A stretch of 64,000 nucleotides of DNA from Flavobacterium haoranii. Its GTDB lineage: Bacteria; Bacteroidota; Bacteroidia; Flavobacteriales; Flavobacteriaceae. The translations under genes and the position numbers were made by a program. The stretch spans positions 45,656-109,655 of the forward strand of contig QKBC01000015.1 in assembly GCA_003246205.1 (NCBI GenBank), written 5' to 3'. Shown here piece after piece: positions 53,786 through 62,654 of this stretch (the stretch's first letter is position 1; every line of letters starts with the position of its first letter). The notes under the pieces are model-generated. The model saw only the letters and a program-made list of their open reading frames with translations. It ran no database searches and was not told the origin of the DNA.

Positions 53786-54445
53786 ATGAATCCACTTTTA
53801 GAATATCTCAACAATACCATAAAGCCACTCAAAAGTTCCCAACCATTAAAGGATGCTGAAGAGTTATTTTATGAATTGCCTTATTCTCATTTTCCAATTA
53901 CGGAAAACCATATATATATAGGAACTATCAGCAGAGAAAATGCCGAAATCGGCTCTGCAGAAAATCTTATTTCTGACAAACGATATGATTTTGATCGTTT
54001 TTATGTGCGTTCGAACATGAACTGGCTGGATGTTTTAGAAGTTTTTGCTAAGAATGAAACCAATTTGGTACCTGTTTTAGACGAAAAAAATCAATATGTA
54101 GGATATTACGAATTGGAAGACGTTATTCGTTTTCTACATGAAACCCCTTTCTTAAAAGAAAATGGTGGCATTTTAGTAGTAAAAAAAGAAGCAAATGCCT
54201 TTTCTATGAGCCAGATTGCTCAAATAGTAGAGAGCAACAACGGAAAACTTTTAGGTTTATTTATTTCTAAAATAGATGGACACTTTGTTGAAATAACTGT
54301 AAAGGTAAGCCAAACCGGATTAAATGACATCATTCAGACTTTTAGACGATACGAATATGAAATCATCTCTGAACATCAGGAAGACACTTATTTAAAAAAC
54401 TTAAAAGAACGATCGGATTATTTAGACAGATACCTAAATATTTGA
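53786..54445 (+). CDS. CBS domain protein
   Basis: A 219-residue soluble protein. Residues about 1-130 form a CBS pair (HFPITENHIYIGTISREN and LVPVLDEKNQYVGYYELEDVIRFL), followed by an ACT-like C-terminal part (about 135-205, LVVKKEANAFSMSQIAQIVESNNGKLLGLFISK, partly quoted as SMSQIAQIVESNNGKLLG). Such proteins sense adenine nucleotides or other ligands. It is the first gene before nadK (41 bases), which is suggestive but does not prove a role in controlling NAD(P) synthesis. Confidence 0.82.
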   Translation: MNPLLEYLNNTIKPLKSSQPLKDAEELFYELPYSHFPITENHIYIGTISRENAEIGSAENLISDKRYDFDRFYVRSNMNWLDVLEVFAKNETNLVPVLDEKNQYVGYYELEDVIRFLHETPFLKENGGILVVKKEANAFSMSQIAQIVESNNGKLLGLFISKIDGHFVEITVKVSQTGLNDIIQTFRRYEYEIISEHQEDTYLKNLKERSDYLDRYLNI

Positions 54446-54486
54446 TATTATTGCAAGCGAAAAAAACACCAAGTATTTAATACGCT

Positions 54487-55365
54487 ATGAAAATCGCAAT
54501 CTACGGTCAATATTACCAAAGCAATACAGACGATATTGTCTCCAAAGTTATCACCATACTAAAGAAAAATAACTTTGAGATTTTTATAGAAAAAAAATTT
54601 GCGGAAAGTATTTCACCTCTTTTTACAAAAGATTACAAAACTTTTTCTTGTCACGAAGAACTAGACGACAACACCTCCTTTTTAATCAGCATAGGTGGAG
54701 ACGGCACAATTCTAAGAGCCGTAACTTATATTCGTAATAAAAACATTCCTATTGTCGGAATTAATTCAGGTAGATTAGGTTTCTTAGCTACTGTTCAAAT
54801 TGAGAATATAGAATTATTCCTTAATAAAATGATTCAGGGTAAATACACCATTTCCAAAAGAACTCTTTTAAGTTTAAGTTCTAAACCGGTAAATCACGAT
54901 TTAGATGATTTGAATTTCGCGTTAAACGAAGTAAGTGTTTCTAGAAAAGACACTACTTCCATGATTACGATTGAGACTTATTTAGACGATGAATATTTAA
55001 CTTCATATTGGGCAGACGGTTTAATTATTTCAACTCCTACCGGCTCTACAGGATATTCCTTAAGTTGCGGCGGTCCTATTTTAACCCCTGAAGTAAAAAG
55101 TTTGGTTATCAACCCTATTGCTCCTCACAACCTAAATGCCCGACCTTTAGTAATACCAGATGACACCGAAATAAAACTAAAAGTTTCAGGTAGGGAAAAT
55201 GAATATCTAGTTTCTTTAGATTCCCGAATTACATCTGTTGATAACGAAACCATTCTTTACGTCAAAAAATCAGATTTTTCCATACAATTAGTTGAATTTC
55301 CGGAAGAAGGATTCTTAAAAACTATTCGAAAAAAACTACTTTGGGGTGAAGACCGAAGAAATTAG
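54487..55365 (+). CDS. nadK: NAD kinase
   Basis: Phosphorylates NAD+ to NADP+. The 292-residue protein has the GGDGT motif at 70-74 with catalytic Asp72, the NE/D motif in LNEVSVSRKDTTSM, and STPTGSTGYSLSCGGP (near 180-195). The length is typical. It follows the CBS-domain gene and precedes porG by about 105 bases, where a new promoter element is present. Confidence 0.96.
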   Translation: MKIAIYGQYYQSNTDDIVSKVITILKKNNFEIFIEKKFAESISPLFTKDYKTFSCHEELDDNTSFLISIGGDGTILRAVTYIRNKNIPIVGINSGRLGFLATVQIENIELFLNKMIQGKYTISKRTLLSLSSKPVNHDLDDLNFALNEVSVSRKDTTSMITIETYLDDEYLTSYWADGLIISTPTGSTGYSLSCGGPILTPEVKSLVINPIAPHNLNARPLVIPDDTEIKLKVSGRENEYLVSLDSRITSVDNETILYVKKSDFSIQLVEFPEEGFLKTIRKKLLWGEDRRN

Positions 55366-55447
55366 TTACTTAAAAATATAACATTTTGATTTTTTTACGT
55401 TTAAAATAAAAATTTCCATTACATAATGGTAAAGAAATCTATATTGT

Positions 55448-55455
55448 TATATTTG
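55448..55455 (+). promoter_or_regulatory. -7 promoter element of the porG-uppS-bamA unit
   Basis: TATATTTG matches TAnnTTTG, 15 bases before the porG start codon. The TTG at -33 is not clear. Confidence 0.5.
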
Positions 55456-55470
55456 CAAACTGTTTAAAAA

Positions 55471-56154
55471 ATGAAGCGCTTATTTTTTTACATATTAGTA
55501 GTATTAGGATTAAACCTATCACATAGCCAAATCAATGAATTAGGCTTATTTGTTGGTGGTGTAAACTATATTGGTGATGTAGGTCCAACGGATTATATTT
55601 CTCCCAACAATCCGGCTATCGGTATAATTTATAAATGGAACAGAAGTCCTCGTCATGCTTTTCGATTTGGATTTACTACAGGAAAACTGGAGTCCAAAGA
55701 TATAGACAGCGACGTTCCAAGCCGAAATTTAAGAGGTTTTAGCTTTGAAAATAATGTTATGGAATTTTCAGCCGGACTAGAATTTAATTTTTTCGATTTT
55801 GATTTACATCAATCCGGATTCTTGATAACTCCTTATGTTTCCTCCGGAATTAATTATTTTATTTATAAAGAATTATATATTTTAAATGGCGAAAGCAAAG
55901 AAGATTACAGAGACAGTGCTTTTGCCATTCCTATGATTGTAGGTCTCAAAACACGTTTAAGCGAAAATATTATTTTAGGGTTTGAAGTAGGTGCTCGCTA
56001 CACCTTTACAGATAATCTTGACGGAAGCAATCCTAAAAACGATAATTTTGAAACCTTGCGATTCGGTAATTTAAATAGTAACGACTGGTATGTTTTTACC
56101 GGTTTTACACTTACATATACCTTTGGTCAGAACCCTTGTTTTTGTGCAGAATAA
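55471..56154 (+). CDS. porG: T9SS outer membrane protein PorG-like (DUF6089 family)
   Basis: A 227-residue outer membrane beta-barrel. It has a signal peptide (1-20, ending LSHSQ), then INELGLFVGGVNYIGDVGP (21-39), the usual start of DUF6089 proteins, repeating amphipathic strands, and the end TFGQNPCFCAE. In Porphyromonas, PorG is an outer membrane part of the T9SS with links to the PorK/PorN ring; that role is transferred here. The uppS gene starts 2 bases after its stop codon and bamA follows, so it is embedded in an envelope-assembly unit. Confidence 0.8.
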   Translation: MKRLFFYILVVLGLNLSHSQINELGLFVGGVNYIGDVGPTDYISPNNPAIGIIYKWNRSPRHAFRFGFTTGKLESKDIDSDVPSRNLRGFSFENNVMEFSAGLEFNFFDFDLHQSGFLITPYVSSGINYFIYKELYILNGESKEDYRDSAFAIPMIVGLKTRLSENIILGFEVGARYTFTDNLDGSNPKNDNFETLRFGNLNSNDWYVFTGFTLTYTFGQNPCFCAE

Positions 56155-56156
56155 TT

Positions 56157-56897
56157 ATGAGTTTAGTAGAACAAATAGATCCGAATAATTTACCCAAACA
56201 CTTAGCCATCATTATGGACGGCAATGGACGCTGGGCAAAGCAAAGAGGGCTTTTGAGAACTTTAGGACACGAAAGCGGCACCAAATCTGTAAAAATAATC
56301 GTAGAAACTTGTGCTAAATTAGGAATCGAAAATCTTACTTTATACGCCTTTTCTACCGAAAACTGGAACAGACCTAAACTTGAAGTTGACACTTTAATGA
56401 AGCTTTTAATCTCTTCTCTTAAAAAAGAATTAAAAACTTTACTAAAAAACAATATAAGATTAAATGCTATCGGTAATTTAACAAATTTACCTAAAAAAGT
56501 ACAAACAGAATTACAAGAGGTTATTGCAAAAACCGCTGATAATTCAAGACTTACATTAACTTTAGCATTAAGTTATGGCGCCAGAGAAGAACTGGTTCAG
56601 GCTGTTAAAAAAATTAGTGATAAAGTTAAAAATAATATAATTTCTTCTGACGCTATTGACGAAACAATTATTAATCAGCATCTTTACACGCATAATCTGC
56701 CAGATGTTGACTTAGTAATAAGAACAAGTGGCGAGCATAGAATCAGTAATTTTTTATTGTGGCAAATTGCATATGCTGAATTTTATTTCACAGATGTTTT
56801 GTGGCCTGATTTCAAAGAAGAAAATTTATATGAAGCCATCATTAGCTATCAAAAACGAGAGAGAAGATTTGGAAAAACAAGTGAACAAATTTCATAA
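56157..56897 (+). CDS. uppS: Isoprenyl (undecaprenyl diphosphate) synthase
   Basis: Makes the C55 lipid carrier for cell wall and LPS from FPP and IPP. From the ATG at 56157 it has 246 residues (the frame is open 7 codons further, into porG). Motifs are HLAIIMDGNGRWAKQRG (15-31, catalytic Asp21), TLYAFSTENWNRP (near 62-74), LALSYGAREEL and DLVIRTSGEHRISNFLLWQIAYAEF (given as VIRTSGEHRISNFLLWQ). The Ser-Gly-Glu-x-Arg motif is intact. It lies 7 bases before bamA. Confidence 0.96.
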   Translation: MSLVEQIDPNNLPKHLAIIMDGNGRWAKQRGLLRTLGHESGTKSVKIIVETCAKLGIENLTLYAFSTENWNRPKLEVDTLMKLLISSLKKELKTLLKNNIRLNAIGNLTNLPKKVQTELQEVIAKTADNSRLTLTLALSYGAREELVQAVKKISDKVKNNIISSDAIDETIINQHLYTHNLPDVDLVIRTSGEHRISNFLLWQIAYAEFYFTDVLWPDFKEENLYEAIISYQKRERRFGKTSEQIS

Positions 56898-56904
56898 TAA
56901 TAAA

Positions 56905-59547
56905 ATGTTTAAAAAGAGGATAAAATTACTATTTGCCTTTATTATTCTAGGAAATTTCAGTACTATTATAGCACAGGAAACAAAATTAGAAAGCGGAAAA
57001 GAATATATTTTAGCTGATGTTGATGTAAGTGGTAAAATTCAATATAGCAAACAAACTGTTGTTACTTTTACCGGATTAGAAAAAGGACAAAAAATCATGG
57101 TTCCGGGGGAAGATATCAGTACAGCCATTAAAAAATTATGGAAACTGGGACTTTTTAACGATGTTGCTTTCTATATCAATAAAGTAGAAGGTGATAGTAT
57201 TTACCTTGATCTTCATTTAAATGAATTACCGAAACTTTCAGATGTAAAAATCCAAGGTGTAAAAAAAGGAAAAGCAGAAGAGCTTATTAAAGATACCGAC
57301 TTAAAGAAAGGTAAAATTGTTAATGAAAATTTATTGACAACGACCAAAAATTACATTGAAAATAAATACAAGAAAGACGGATTTTACAATACAAAAGTAC
57401 ACATTAACACCATTCAAGACACTATTGACTCTCAAGTCAAAATGGTTGTCAATATTGATAAAGGAGACAAAGTAAAAGTTAAATCTATTACGTTTAACGG
57501 CAACAATGAAATCTCCGATAAGAAACTAAGAAGAGCTTTTAAAAATACGAAACAAAAAAATCCAATCCGCATTTTTAAACGTTCTAAATATATCAAAGAA
57601 AAATACAAAGAAGATCTGGTATCTGTAATTGATAAATACAAAGAAAACGGATTTCGAGATGCCAGAGTAATTTCAGACAGTGTTACCTACAACAAAGATA
57701 AAAATATGATTTCCATCAAGGTTAACTTGGAAGAAGGAAAGAAATATTATTTTGGTAACATTCGTTATATTGGTAATACCGTTTACACTGAAAATCAGTT
57801 AAATCGTATTTTAGGTATTAAAAAAGGAGATGTTTATAATGGTGTTTTACTTCAAAAACGTATAACAGACCAATCAAAACCTGATGGTGAAGATTTAACC
57901 AATCTATACCAAAACAACGGTTATTTGTTTTCGAGCATTAACCCTGTCGAAGTAAAAACGTACAATGATACGATTGATTTTGAAATTCGAATTACAGAAG
58001 GGCCTATTGCTTACTTTAATAAAATTACAGTAGTTGGAAACGATAAAACCAACGACCATGTAATTTACCGTGAGCTTAGAACAAAACCAGGAGAAAAGTA
58101 CAATAAAGCATTATTGATTCGTTCTATTCGTGAAGTAGGACAATTAGGATTCTTTGATGCAGAAGCTATTAAACCTGAATTTAAAAATGTAGATCCTCAA
58201 GCCGGTACAGTAGACATTGAGTATAGCGTTGTAGAAAAAGGATCCAGTCAAATTGAGCTTCAAGGAGGTTATGGTAGTGGTAGTTTTATTGGTACCCTTG
58301 GACTATCATTCAACAACTTCTCCATGCGTAATATCTTTAAAAAAGATGCTTACAAACCACTTCCTATGGGAGACGGTCAAAAATTAGCATTGCGTCTACA
58401 GGGAAGTTCCTATTTCAGAACATATAGTTTATCTTTCTCAGAACCATGGTTAGGAGGAAAAAAACCAATCAACTTTTCAACTTCAATTTCGCATAGTAAA
58501 CAGTATTCTTATAACTATTCCACAAGAGATGTTAACAAAAGTCAAAGTTTTAGTATTACTTCATTAACCGTTGGTTTAGCTAAAAGATTAAAAGTTCCGG
58601 ATGACTACTTTGTATTATCACAAAGTGTTTCATTCCAATATTACAATTTGAGTAACTACTACACAGGATTATTCACGTTTGGTGATGGTTCGTCAAGAAA
58701 CTTAACATACACTGTTGCACTATCCCGAAATAGTAAAGGATTCAACCCTATTTATCCGACTTATGGATCTGAATTTACCATAAGCGGTAAGTTTACACCT
58801 CCTTACTCCTTATTTAACGGTGTAGATTATGCTACCCTTGGTGATAAGGAAGAAAATAAACAAAAAAATACCGGTGATAGTTATTTCAATGATAATGGCA
58901 ATTGGGTTCCTTCAGGTTCATATATTGATTCAAACGGAGATGCAGTAGCAACTTATCAGGAAGCAGCAACAGATCAAGGTAAAGTAGACCAAGAACGTTT
59001 TAAATGGTTAGAATACTATAAAGTTAAATTTAAAGCAGATTTGTATACAACTATTTATGATAAATTAGTTTTAAGAACCCTTGGCGAATTTGGTTTTATG
59101 GGAGCTTACAACCAAGACAGAGGTTTAGTGCCATTTGAACGTTTCTATTTAGGTGGAGATGGTATGGCTAACTATTCCCTTGACGGTAGAGAAAATATCC
59201 AGTTGCGTGGTTATCCTAACAACTCTCTTTCTCCTATAAATAGTAGTGGGACTCAAATTGGAGCAACAGTTTATAACAAATTCTCACTTGAGTTACGTTA
59301 TCCTATTACCTTAAGCGGAGCGGCTTCTATTTACGGATTAACTTTCTTAGAAGCTGGTGCGGCATTTGCAGATTTCAGTACTTATAATCCATTCTTAGTA
59401 CAACGTTCGGCCGGATTTGGATTACGTGTATTTATGCCGGCATTCGGATTATTAGGAATTGACTTTGCGCACGGGTTTGACGCAGTACCTGGATCAACAA
59501 CTAAAAGCGGATGGCAAACACACTTTATCATTGGGCAACAATTTTAA
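56905..59547 (+). CDS. bamA: Outer membrane protein assembly factor BamA
   Basis: BamA folds beta-barrel proteins into the outer membrane. The chosen ATG gives 880 residues with signal peptide MFKKRIKLLFAFIILGNFSTIIA; the longer frame overlaps uppS and is not coding. Five POTRA repeats fill residues about 25 to 430 (for example VKVKSITFNGNNEIS and IAYFNKITVVGNDKT), and a 16-strand barrel follows, ending in IIGQQF, with aromatic terminal residue. The barrel has a long loop (near 640-700) rich in Asn, Asp and Gly that varies in Bacteroidota. skp-like genes follow. Confidence 0.95.
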   Translation: MFKKRIKLLFAFIILGNFSTIIAQETKLESGKEYILADVDVSGKIQYSKQTVVTFTGLEKGQKIMVPGEDISTAIKKLWKLGLFNDVAFYINKVEGDSIYLDLHLNELPKLSDVKIQGVKKGKAEELIKDTDLKKGKIVNENLLTTTKNYIENKYKKDGFYNTKVHINTIQDTIDSQVKMVVNIDKGDKVKVKSITFNGNNEISDKKLRRAFKNTKQKNPIRIFKRSKYIKEKYKEDLVSVIDKYKENGFRDARVISDSVTYNKDKNMISIKVNLEEGKKYYFGNIRYIGNTVYTENQLNRILGIKKGDVYNGVLLQKRITDQSKPDGEDLTNLYQNNGYLFSSINPVEVKTYNDTIDFEIRITEGPIAYFNKITVVGNDKTNDHVIYRELRTKPGEKYNKALLIRSIREVGQLGFFDAEAIKPEFKNVDPQAGTVDIEYSVVEKGSSQIELQGGYGSGSFIGTLGLSFNNFSMRNIFKKDAYKPLPMGDGQKLALRLQGSSYFRTYSLSFSEPWLGGKKPINFSTSISHSKQYSYNYSTRDVNKSQSFSITSLTVGLAKRLKVPDDYFVLSQSVSFQYYNLSNYYTGLFTFGDGSSRNLTYTVALSRNSKGFNPIYPTYGSEFTISGKFTPPYSLFNGVDYATLGDKEENKQKNTGDSYFNDNGNWVPSGSYIDSNGDAVATYQEAATDQGKVDQERFKWLEYYKVKFKADLYTTIYDKLVLRTLGEFGFMGAYNQDRGLVPFERFYLGGDGMANYSLDGRENIQLRGYPNNSLSPINSSGTQIGATVYNKFSLELRYPITLSGAASIYGLTFLEAGAAFADFSTYNPFLVQRSAGFGLRVFMPAFGLLGIDFAHGFDAVPGSTTKSGWQTHFIIGQQF

Positions 59548-59650
59548 TAATTTGACGTTTTTAATTTAATTTCAGTAAAGAGTGACAAAAAATTATCTTT
59601 AAAAACTAAATTTTTATGTACTTTTAACGATTAAAATTAAAAAGGCAACT

Positions 59651-60691
59651 ATGAAAAAAATACTTTTTATTCTTCTATCAATTACTTCTACCTTTGTTTT
59701 TTCTCAAAGCAGAGGTATTCGAATTGGTTACATAGACATGGAATATATTTTAGAAAAAGTTCCATCTTATGCGGAAGCAAATAACCAGTTAGAATTAAAA
59801 GCCCAAAAATGGAAACAGGAAATTGAGGTTAAAAAAAATGAAATTACGAAGTTAAAAGATGCTCTAAAAGTGGAGAAACCTCTTTTAACAAAAGAATTAA
59901 TTGAAGAAAGAGAAGAAGAAATTGGCTTTTTAGAAAAAGAACTTTTAGATTTTCAAGAAAAAAAGTTCGGTGCCCAAGGAGATTTAATCGTTCAGAAATC
60001 GACTATTGTAAAACCAATCCAAGATCAGGTTTTTACAGCTATTCAAGACATTGCTGAAAAGAAAAAATACGACTTTATATTTGATAGATCTTCTGATTTA
60101 ACAATGCTTTTTGCCAAACAACAATATGATATAAGTGACTTAGTTATCAGAACTATACTTAGAGCTGAAAAAAGAGAAGAATTGACGAAGAAGCAATTAA
60201 AAGCGCAAGAAGCAAAAGAAGCGCAAGAAGACTTTTTAGATGAAAATCCGGAATTAGCTGAAAGACAAAAATTATTAGACGAAAAAAAAGCAGCTCGTGA
60301 AAAAATGCTAGAAGAAAGAAAGATTGCAAGAGAAAAAATGATTGAGGATCGCAAGAAAGCAGCAGAAGAAAAACGCAAAAAATTAGAAGAAGAAAAAGAG
60401 AACAAAAAAAATGGCACAGAAATTGAAAATAAAAATAGTGAAAATGCAGAGGGCGATAATGTAAGCGATAAAAAAGTAACTGAAGGTTCAACTTCTGAAA
60501 GTAAATCTGAAGCAGAAATATCAGCCGAAGAAAAAAGAAATGAAATACAAGAAGAACGAAAAAGAAAATTAGAAGAACGAAAAAAAGCCATCGAGGAGAA
60601 AAAACAAAAAGCTATTGAAGCCCGAGAAGCTGCTAAAAAGGCTAAAGAAGAAAACAACAACGAGAACAAAGAAGAAAACGAAAATCAATAA
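59651..60691 (+). CDS. OmpH/Skp-like periplasmic chaperone with long charged tail
   Basis: Skp-type proteins hold unfolded outer membrane proteins in the periplasm. The 346-residue protein has a signal peptide (1-19, ending FVFSQ), an OmpH domain to about 175 (IRIGYIDMEYILEKVPSYAEA and IQDIAEKKKYDFIFDRSSDLT), then a 160-residue Lys/Glu-rich coiled-coil tail (about 185-346). The tail doubles the usual family length of about 165. The function of the tail is unknown. It is 103 bases after bamA and 21 bases before the second Skp gene. Confidence 0.9.
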   Translation: MKKILFILLSITSTFVFSQSRGIRIGYIDMEYILEKVPSYAEANNQLELKAQKWKQEIEVKKNEITKLKDALKVEKPLLTKELIEEREEEIGFLEKELLDFQEKKFGAQGDLIVQKSTIVKPIQDQVFTAIQDIAEKKKYDFIFDRSSDLTMLFAKQQYDISDLVIRTILRAEKREELTKKQLKAQEAKEAQEDFLDENPELAERQKLLDEKKAAREKMLEERKIAREKMIEDRKKAAEEKRKKLEEEKENKKNGTEIENKNSENAEGDNVSDKKVTEGSTSESKSEAEISAEEKRNEIQEERKRKLEERKKAIEEKKQKAIEAREAAKKAKEENNNENKEENENQ

Positions 60692-60712
60692 ATTTAACTT
60701 AAGAGTACAAAC

Positions 60713-61216
60713 ATGAAACAAATTAAAACTTTAATTATTGCATTAGTATTATTTGTAGGTGCCCAAGTATCTGCTCAATCAAAAATTGCTCATATTGATG
60801 TTCAGGCTTTGATGACGAATATGCCGGAAATGAAAGCAGCTAAAGCTCAATTAGAAAAAATTCAAGAGCAATACGACAAAGAATACAAAACAATGGTACA
60901 AGAATACCAAACTAAATTGCAAAAATACGAGCAAGAAGCTCCAACAGCTGGTGAAGCTTTAAACGAAACTCGTTCTAAAGAAATGCAAGATATGGGTTCT
61001 CGCATCCAACAATACCAACAAACAGCTGGTAAAGATTTACAACAAAAAGAATTAGACTTATACAAACCGATTTTAGAAAAAGCTCAAGCTGCAATTCAAA
61101 AAGTAGCAAAAGCAAAAGGATTTGAATATGTTTTAGATTCTACAACAGGTAGCGGCGTTTTAGTAGCTAATGGTACTGACTTACTTGCTGATGTTAAAAA
61201 AGAATTAGGTTTCTAA
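60713..61216 (+). CDS. OmpH/Skp-like periplasmic chaperone
   Basis: A 167-residue Skp homologue of normal length, with signal peptide (1-22, ending VSAQS). The body has KIAHIDVQALMTNMPEMKAAK (24-44), a long helical hairpin arm, and KVAKAKGFEYVLDSTTGSGVLVANGTDLLADV (given as KGFEYVLDSTTGSGVLV). It is a paralogue of the preceding gene without the charged tail. Together with bamA it should deliver outer membrane proteins. A terminator follows. Confidence 0.93.
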   Translation: MKQIKTLIIALVLFVGAQVSAQSKIAHIDVQALMTNMPEMKAAKAQLEKIQEQYDKEYKTMVQEYQTKLQKYEQEAPTAGEALNETRSKEMQDMGSRIQQYQQTAGKDLQQKELDLYKPILEKAQAAIQKVAKAKGFEYVLDSTTGSGVLVANGTDLLADVKKELGF

Positions 61217-61243
61217 TTAATTCAAAAAAACTGAAACAAATCT

Positions 61244-61278
61244 AACTGTCCAAAAGTAATTTTTGGGCAGTTTTTTTT
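61244..61278 (+). terminator. Terminator after the second skp gene
   Basis: AACTGTCCAAAA and TTTTGGGCAGTT pair (one G-T) around a short loop, followed by nine T. Confidence 0.83.
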
Positions 61279-61286
61279 TAAATTTG
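61279..61286 (+). promoter_or_regulatory. -7 promoter element of murI
   Basis: TAAATTTG matches TAnnTTTG and ends only 5 bases before the first ATG of murI. It implies a very short or leaderless transcript. Confidence 0.45.
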
Positions 61287-61291
61287 TCAAT

Positions 61292-62074
61292 ATGGACATG
61301 AGCTCGCAACCTATCGGTTTTTTCGACTCCGGCATTGGAGGAACGTCAATCTGGAGAGAAGTTAATGCACTTCTGCCTCACGAGAATACTATTTATTTAG
61401 CGGATAGTAAAAATGCTCCGTACGGTTTAAAATCTAAAGAAGAAATCATTGCTTTAAGTATCAAGAATACCGAATTTTTACTAGAACAAAACTGTAAACT
61501 CATTGTTGTAGCTTGCAATACTGCTACGACTAATGCCATAAATGAATTAAGAGCAAAATTCCCTGTTCCTTTTATCGGTATAGAACCTGCCATAAAACCT
61601 GCAGCCATACAATCCAAAACACATAAAATCGGAATATTGGCTACTAAAGGCACTCTTAACAGCCAACTTTTTCATGAAAAAGCAAAAACTCATACAGATG
61701 TTGATATCATCGAACAAATCGGACACGGTTTAGTCCAATTGATAGAGAACGGAGACATGGATTCTCCTGAAATGGCAGAATTATTAGAAAACTATCTGCA
61801 ACCTATGATAGCACAAAATATTGACTACCTTGTCCTTGGTTGCAGCCATTATCCTTACTTGATTCCTCAGATCAAAAAGATTATTCCACCTACTATCAAA
61901 ATAATTGATTCCGGTGAAGCTGTTGCTAAACAAACTAAAAACATTTTAGACCAGAAAAAGATTCTAAATCCTTCTTTAGCGTTAGGAAATAAAGTTTTCT
62001 ACAGCAATAGTGACATTACCGTTTTACAAAATATTTTAAATCAAAAAGAGAAAGTGTTTTTCTTAGATTTTTAA
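61292..62074 (+). CDS. murI: Glutamate racemase
   Basis: Makes D-glutamate for peptidoglycan. The 260-residue protein has FFDSGIGGTSIW (10-21), catalytic Cys75 in VVACNTATT and Cys182/His184 in LGCSHYPY. The length is normal. Two ATGs exist (61292 and 61298). The promoter element ends 5 bases before the first, so the second may be the real start (258 residues). It is the last gene of the plus-strand envelope cluster. Confidence 0.95.
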   Translation: MDMSSQPIGFFDSGIGGTSIWREVNALLPHENTIYLADSKNAPYGLKSKEEIIALSIKNTEFLLEQNCKLIVVACNTATTNAINELRAKFPVPFIGIEPAIKPAAIQSKTHKIGILATKGTLNSQLFHEKAKTHTDVDIIEQIGHGLVQLIENGDMDSPEMAELLENYLQPMIAQNIDYLVLGCSHYPYLIPQIKKIIPPTIKIIDSGEAVAKQTKNILDQKKILNPSLALGNKVFYSNSDITVLQNILNQKEKVFFLDF

Positions 62075-62078
62075 CGCA

Positions 62079-62597
62079 TTATTCCTCTTCTTTGAACCAA
62101 GAAGAATACATCACATAATTATTAGAAATACGCTCAATTTCTCCTGCAAAGTCACTTGCATTAATATCTTTAACCTTTTTTGCCGGAACACCTGCATAAA
62201 TAGTCCCGGATTCTACAACTGTATTTTGAGTTATAACAGACCCGGCAGCAACAATAGAATTACTTTCAATAACGCAATTATCCATAACTATAGCTCCCAT
62301 ACCTATCAATACATTATCTTTCACTTTGCACCCGTGTACAATGGCATTATGACCTATTGATACATTATTTCCAATAACAGTTGGATGCTTTTGATAAGTA
62401 CAATGAACTACAGCTCCGTCTTGAATATTTACTTTATTTCCAATGGTAATAGCATTGACATCTCCACGCACTACAGCATTGAACCAAATACTACACTCAT
62501 TTCCTAAAGTTACATCTCCAACAATGGTTGCATTTTCTGCCACAAAGCAATCTTCCGGTATTTGCGGATATTTTCCGTTTACTTCTTTAATTAGCAT
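62079..62597 (-). CDS. Gamma carbonic anhydrase family protein
   Basis: A 172-residue left-handed beta-helix of hexapeptide repeats (for example TIVGDVTLGNECSIWFNAVVRGDVN). The zinc-binding histidines His65 (VVHCTYQ), His83 (IGHNAIVHG) and His88 are present, so it should form a trimer with metal at the interfaces. Members of the YrdA/PaaY type often have weak or no carbonic anhydrase activity. It has no signal peptide and lies on the minus strand after the PorP/SprF gene with a terminator between. Confidence 0.9.
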   Translation of the reverse strand: MLIKEVNGKYPQIPEDCFVAENATIVGDVTLGNECSIWFNAVVRGDVNAITIGNKVNIQDGAVVHCTYQKHPTVIGNNVSIGHNAIVHGCKVKDNVLIGMGAIVMDNCVIESNSIVAAGSVITQNTVVESGTIYAGVPAKKVKDINASDFAGEIERISNNYVMYSSWFKEEE

Positions 62598-62611
62598 ATC
62601 TATAAAATTAA

Positions 62612-62635
62612 AAGTCCCGAAAAAAATCGGGACTT
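62612..62635 (-). terminator. Terminator after the PorP/SprF gene
   Basis: AAGTCCCGA and TCGGGACTT pair perfectly around AAAAAA; T-rich sequence follows on the minus strand. It lies 20 bases after the PorP/SprF stop codon. Confidence 0.78.
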
Positions 62636-62654
62636 CAATATTAATATTATATTT

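Noticed and set aside
60043..60669. Long open frame on the minus strand (208 residues, Phe/Ser-rich)
   Set aside because: It is the mirror of the Lys/Glu-rich coiled-coil tail of the Skp-like gene; GAA/AAA codons give TTC/TTT on the other strand. No protein-like features.
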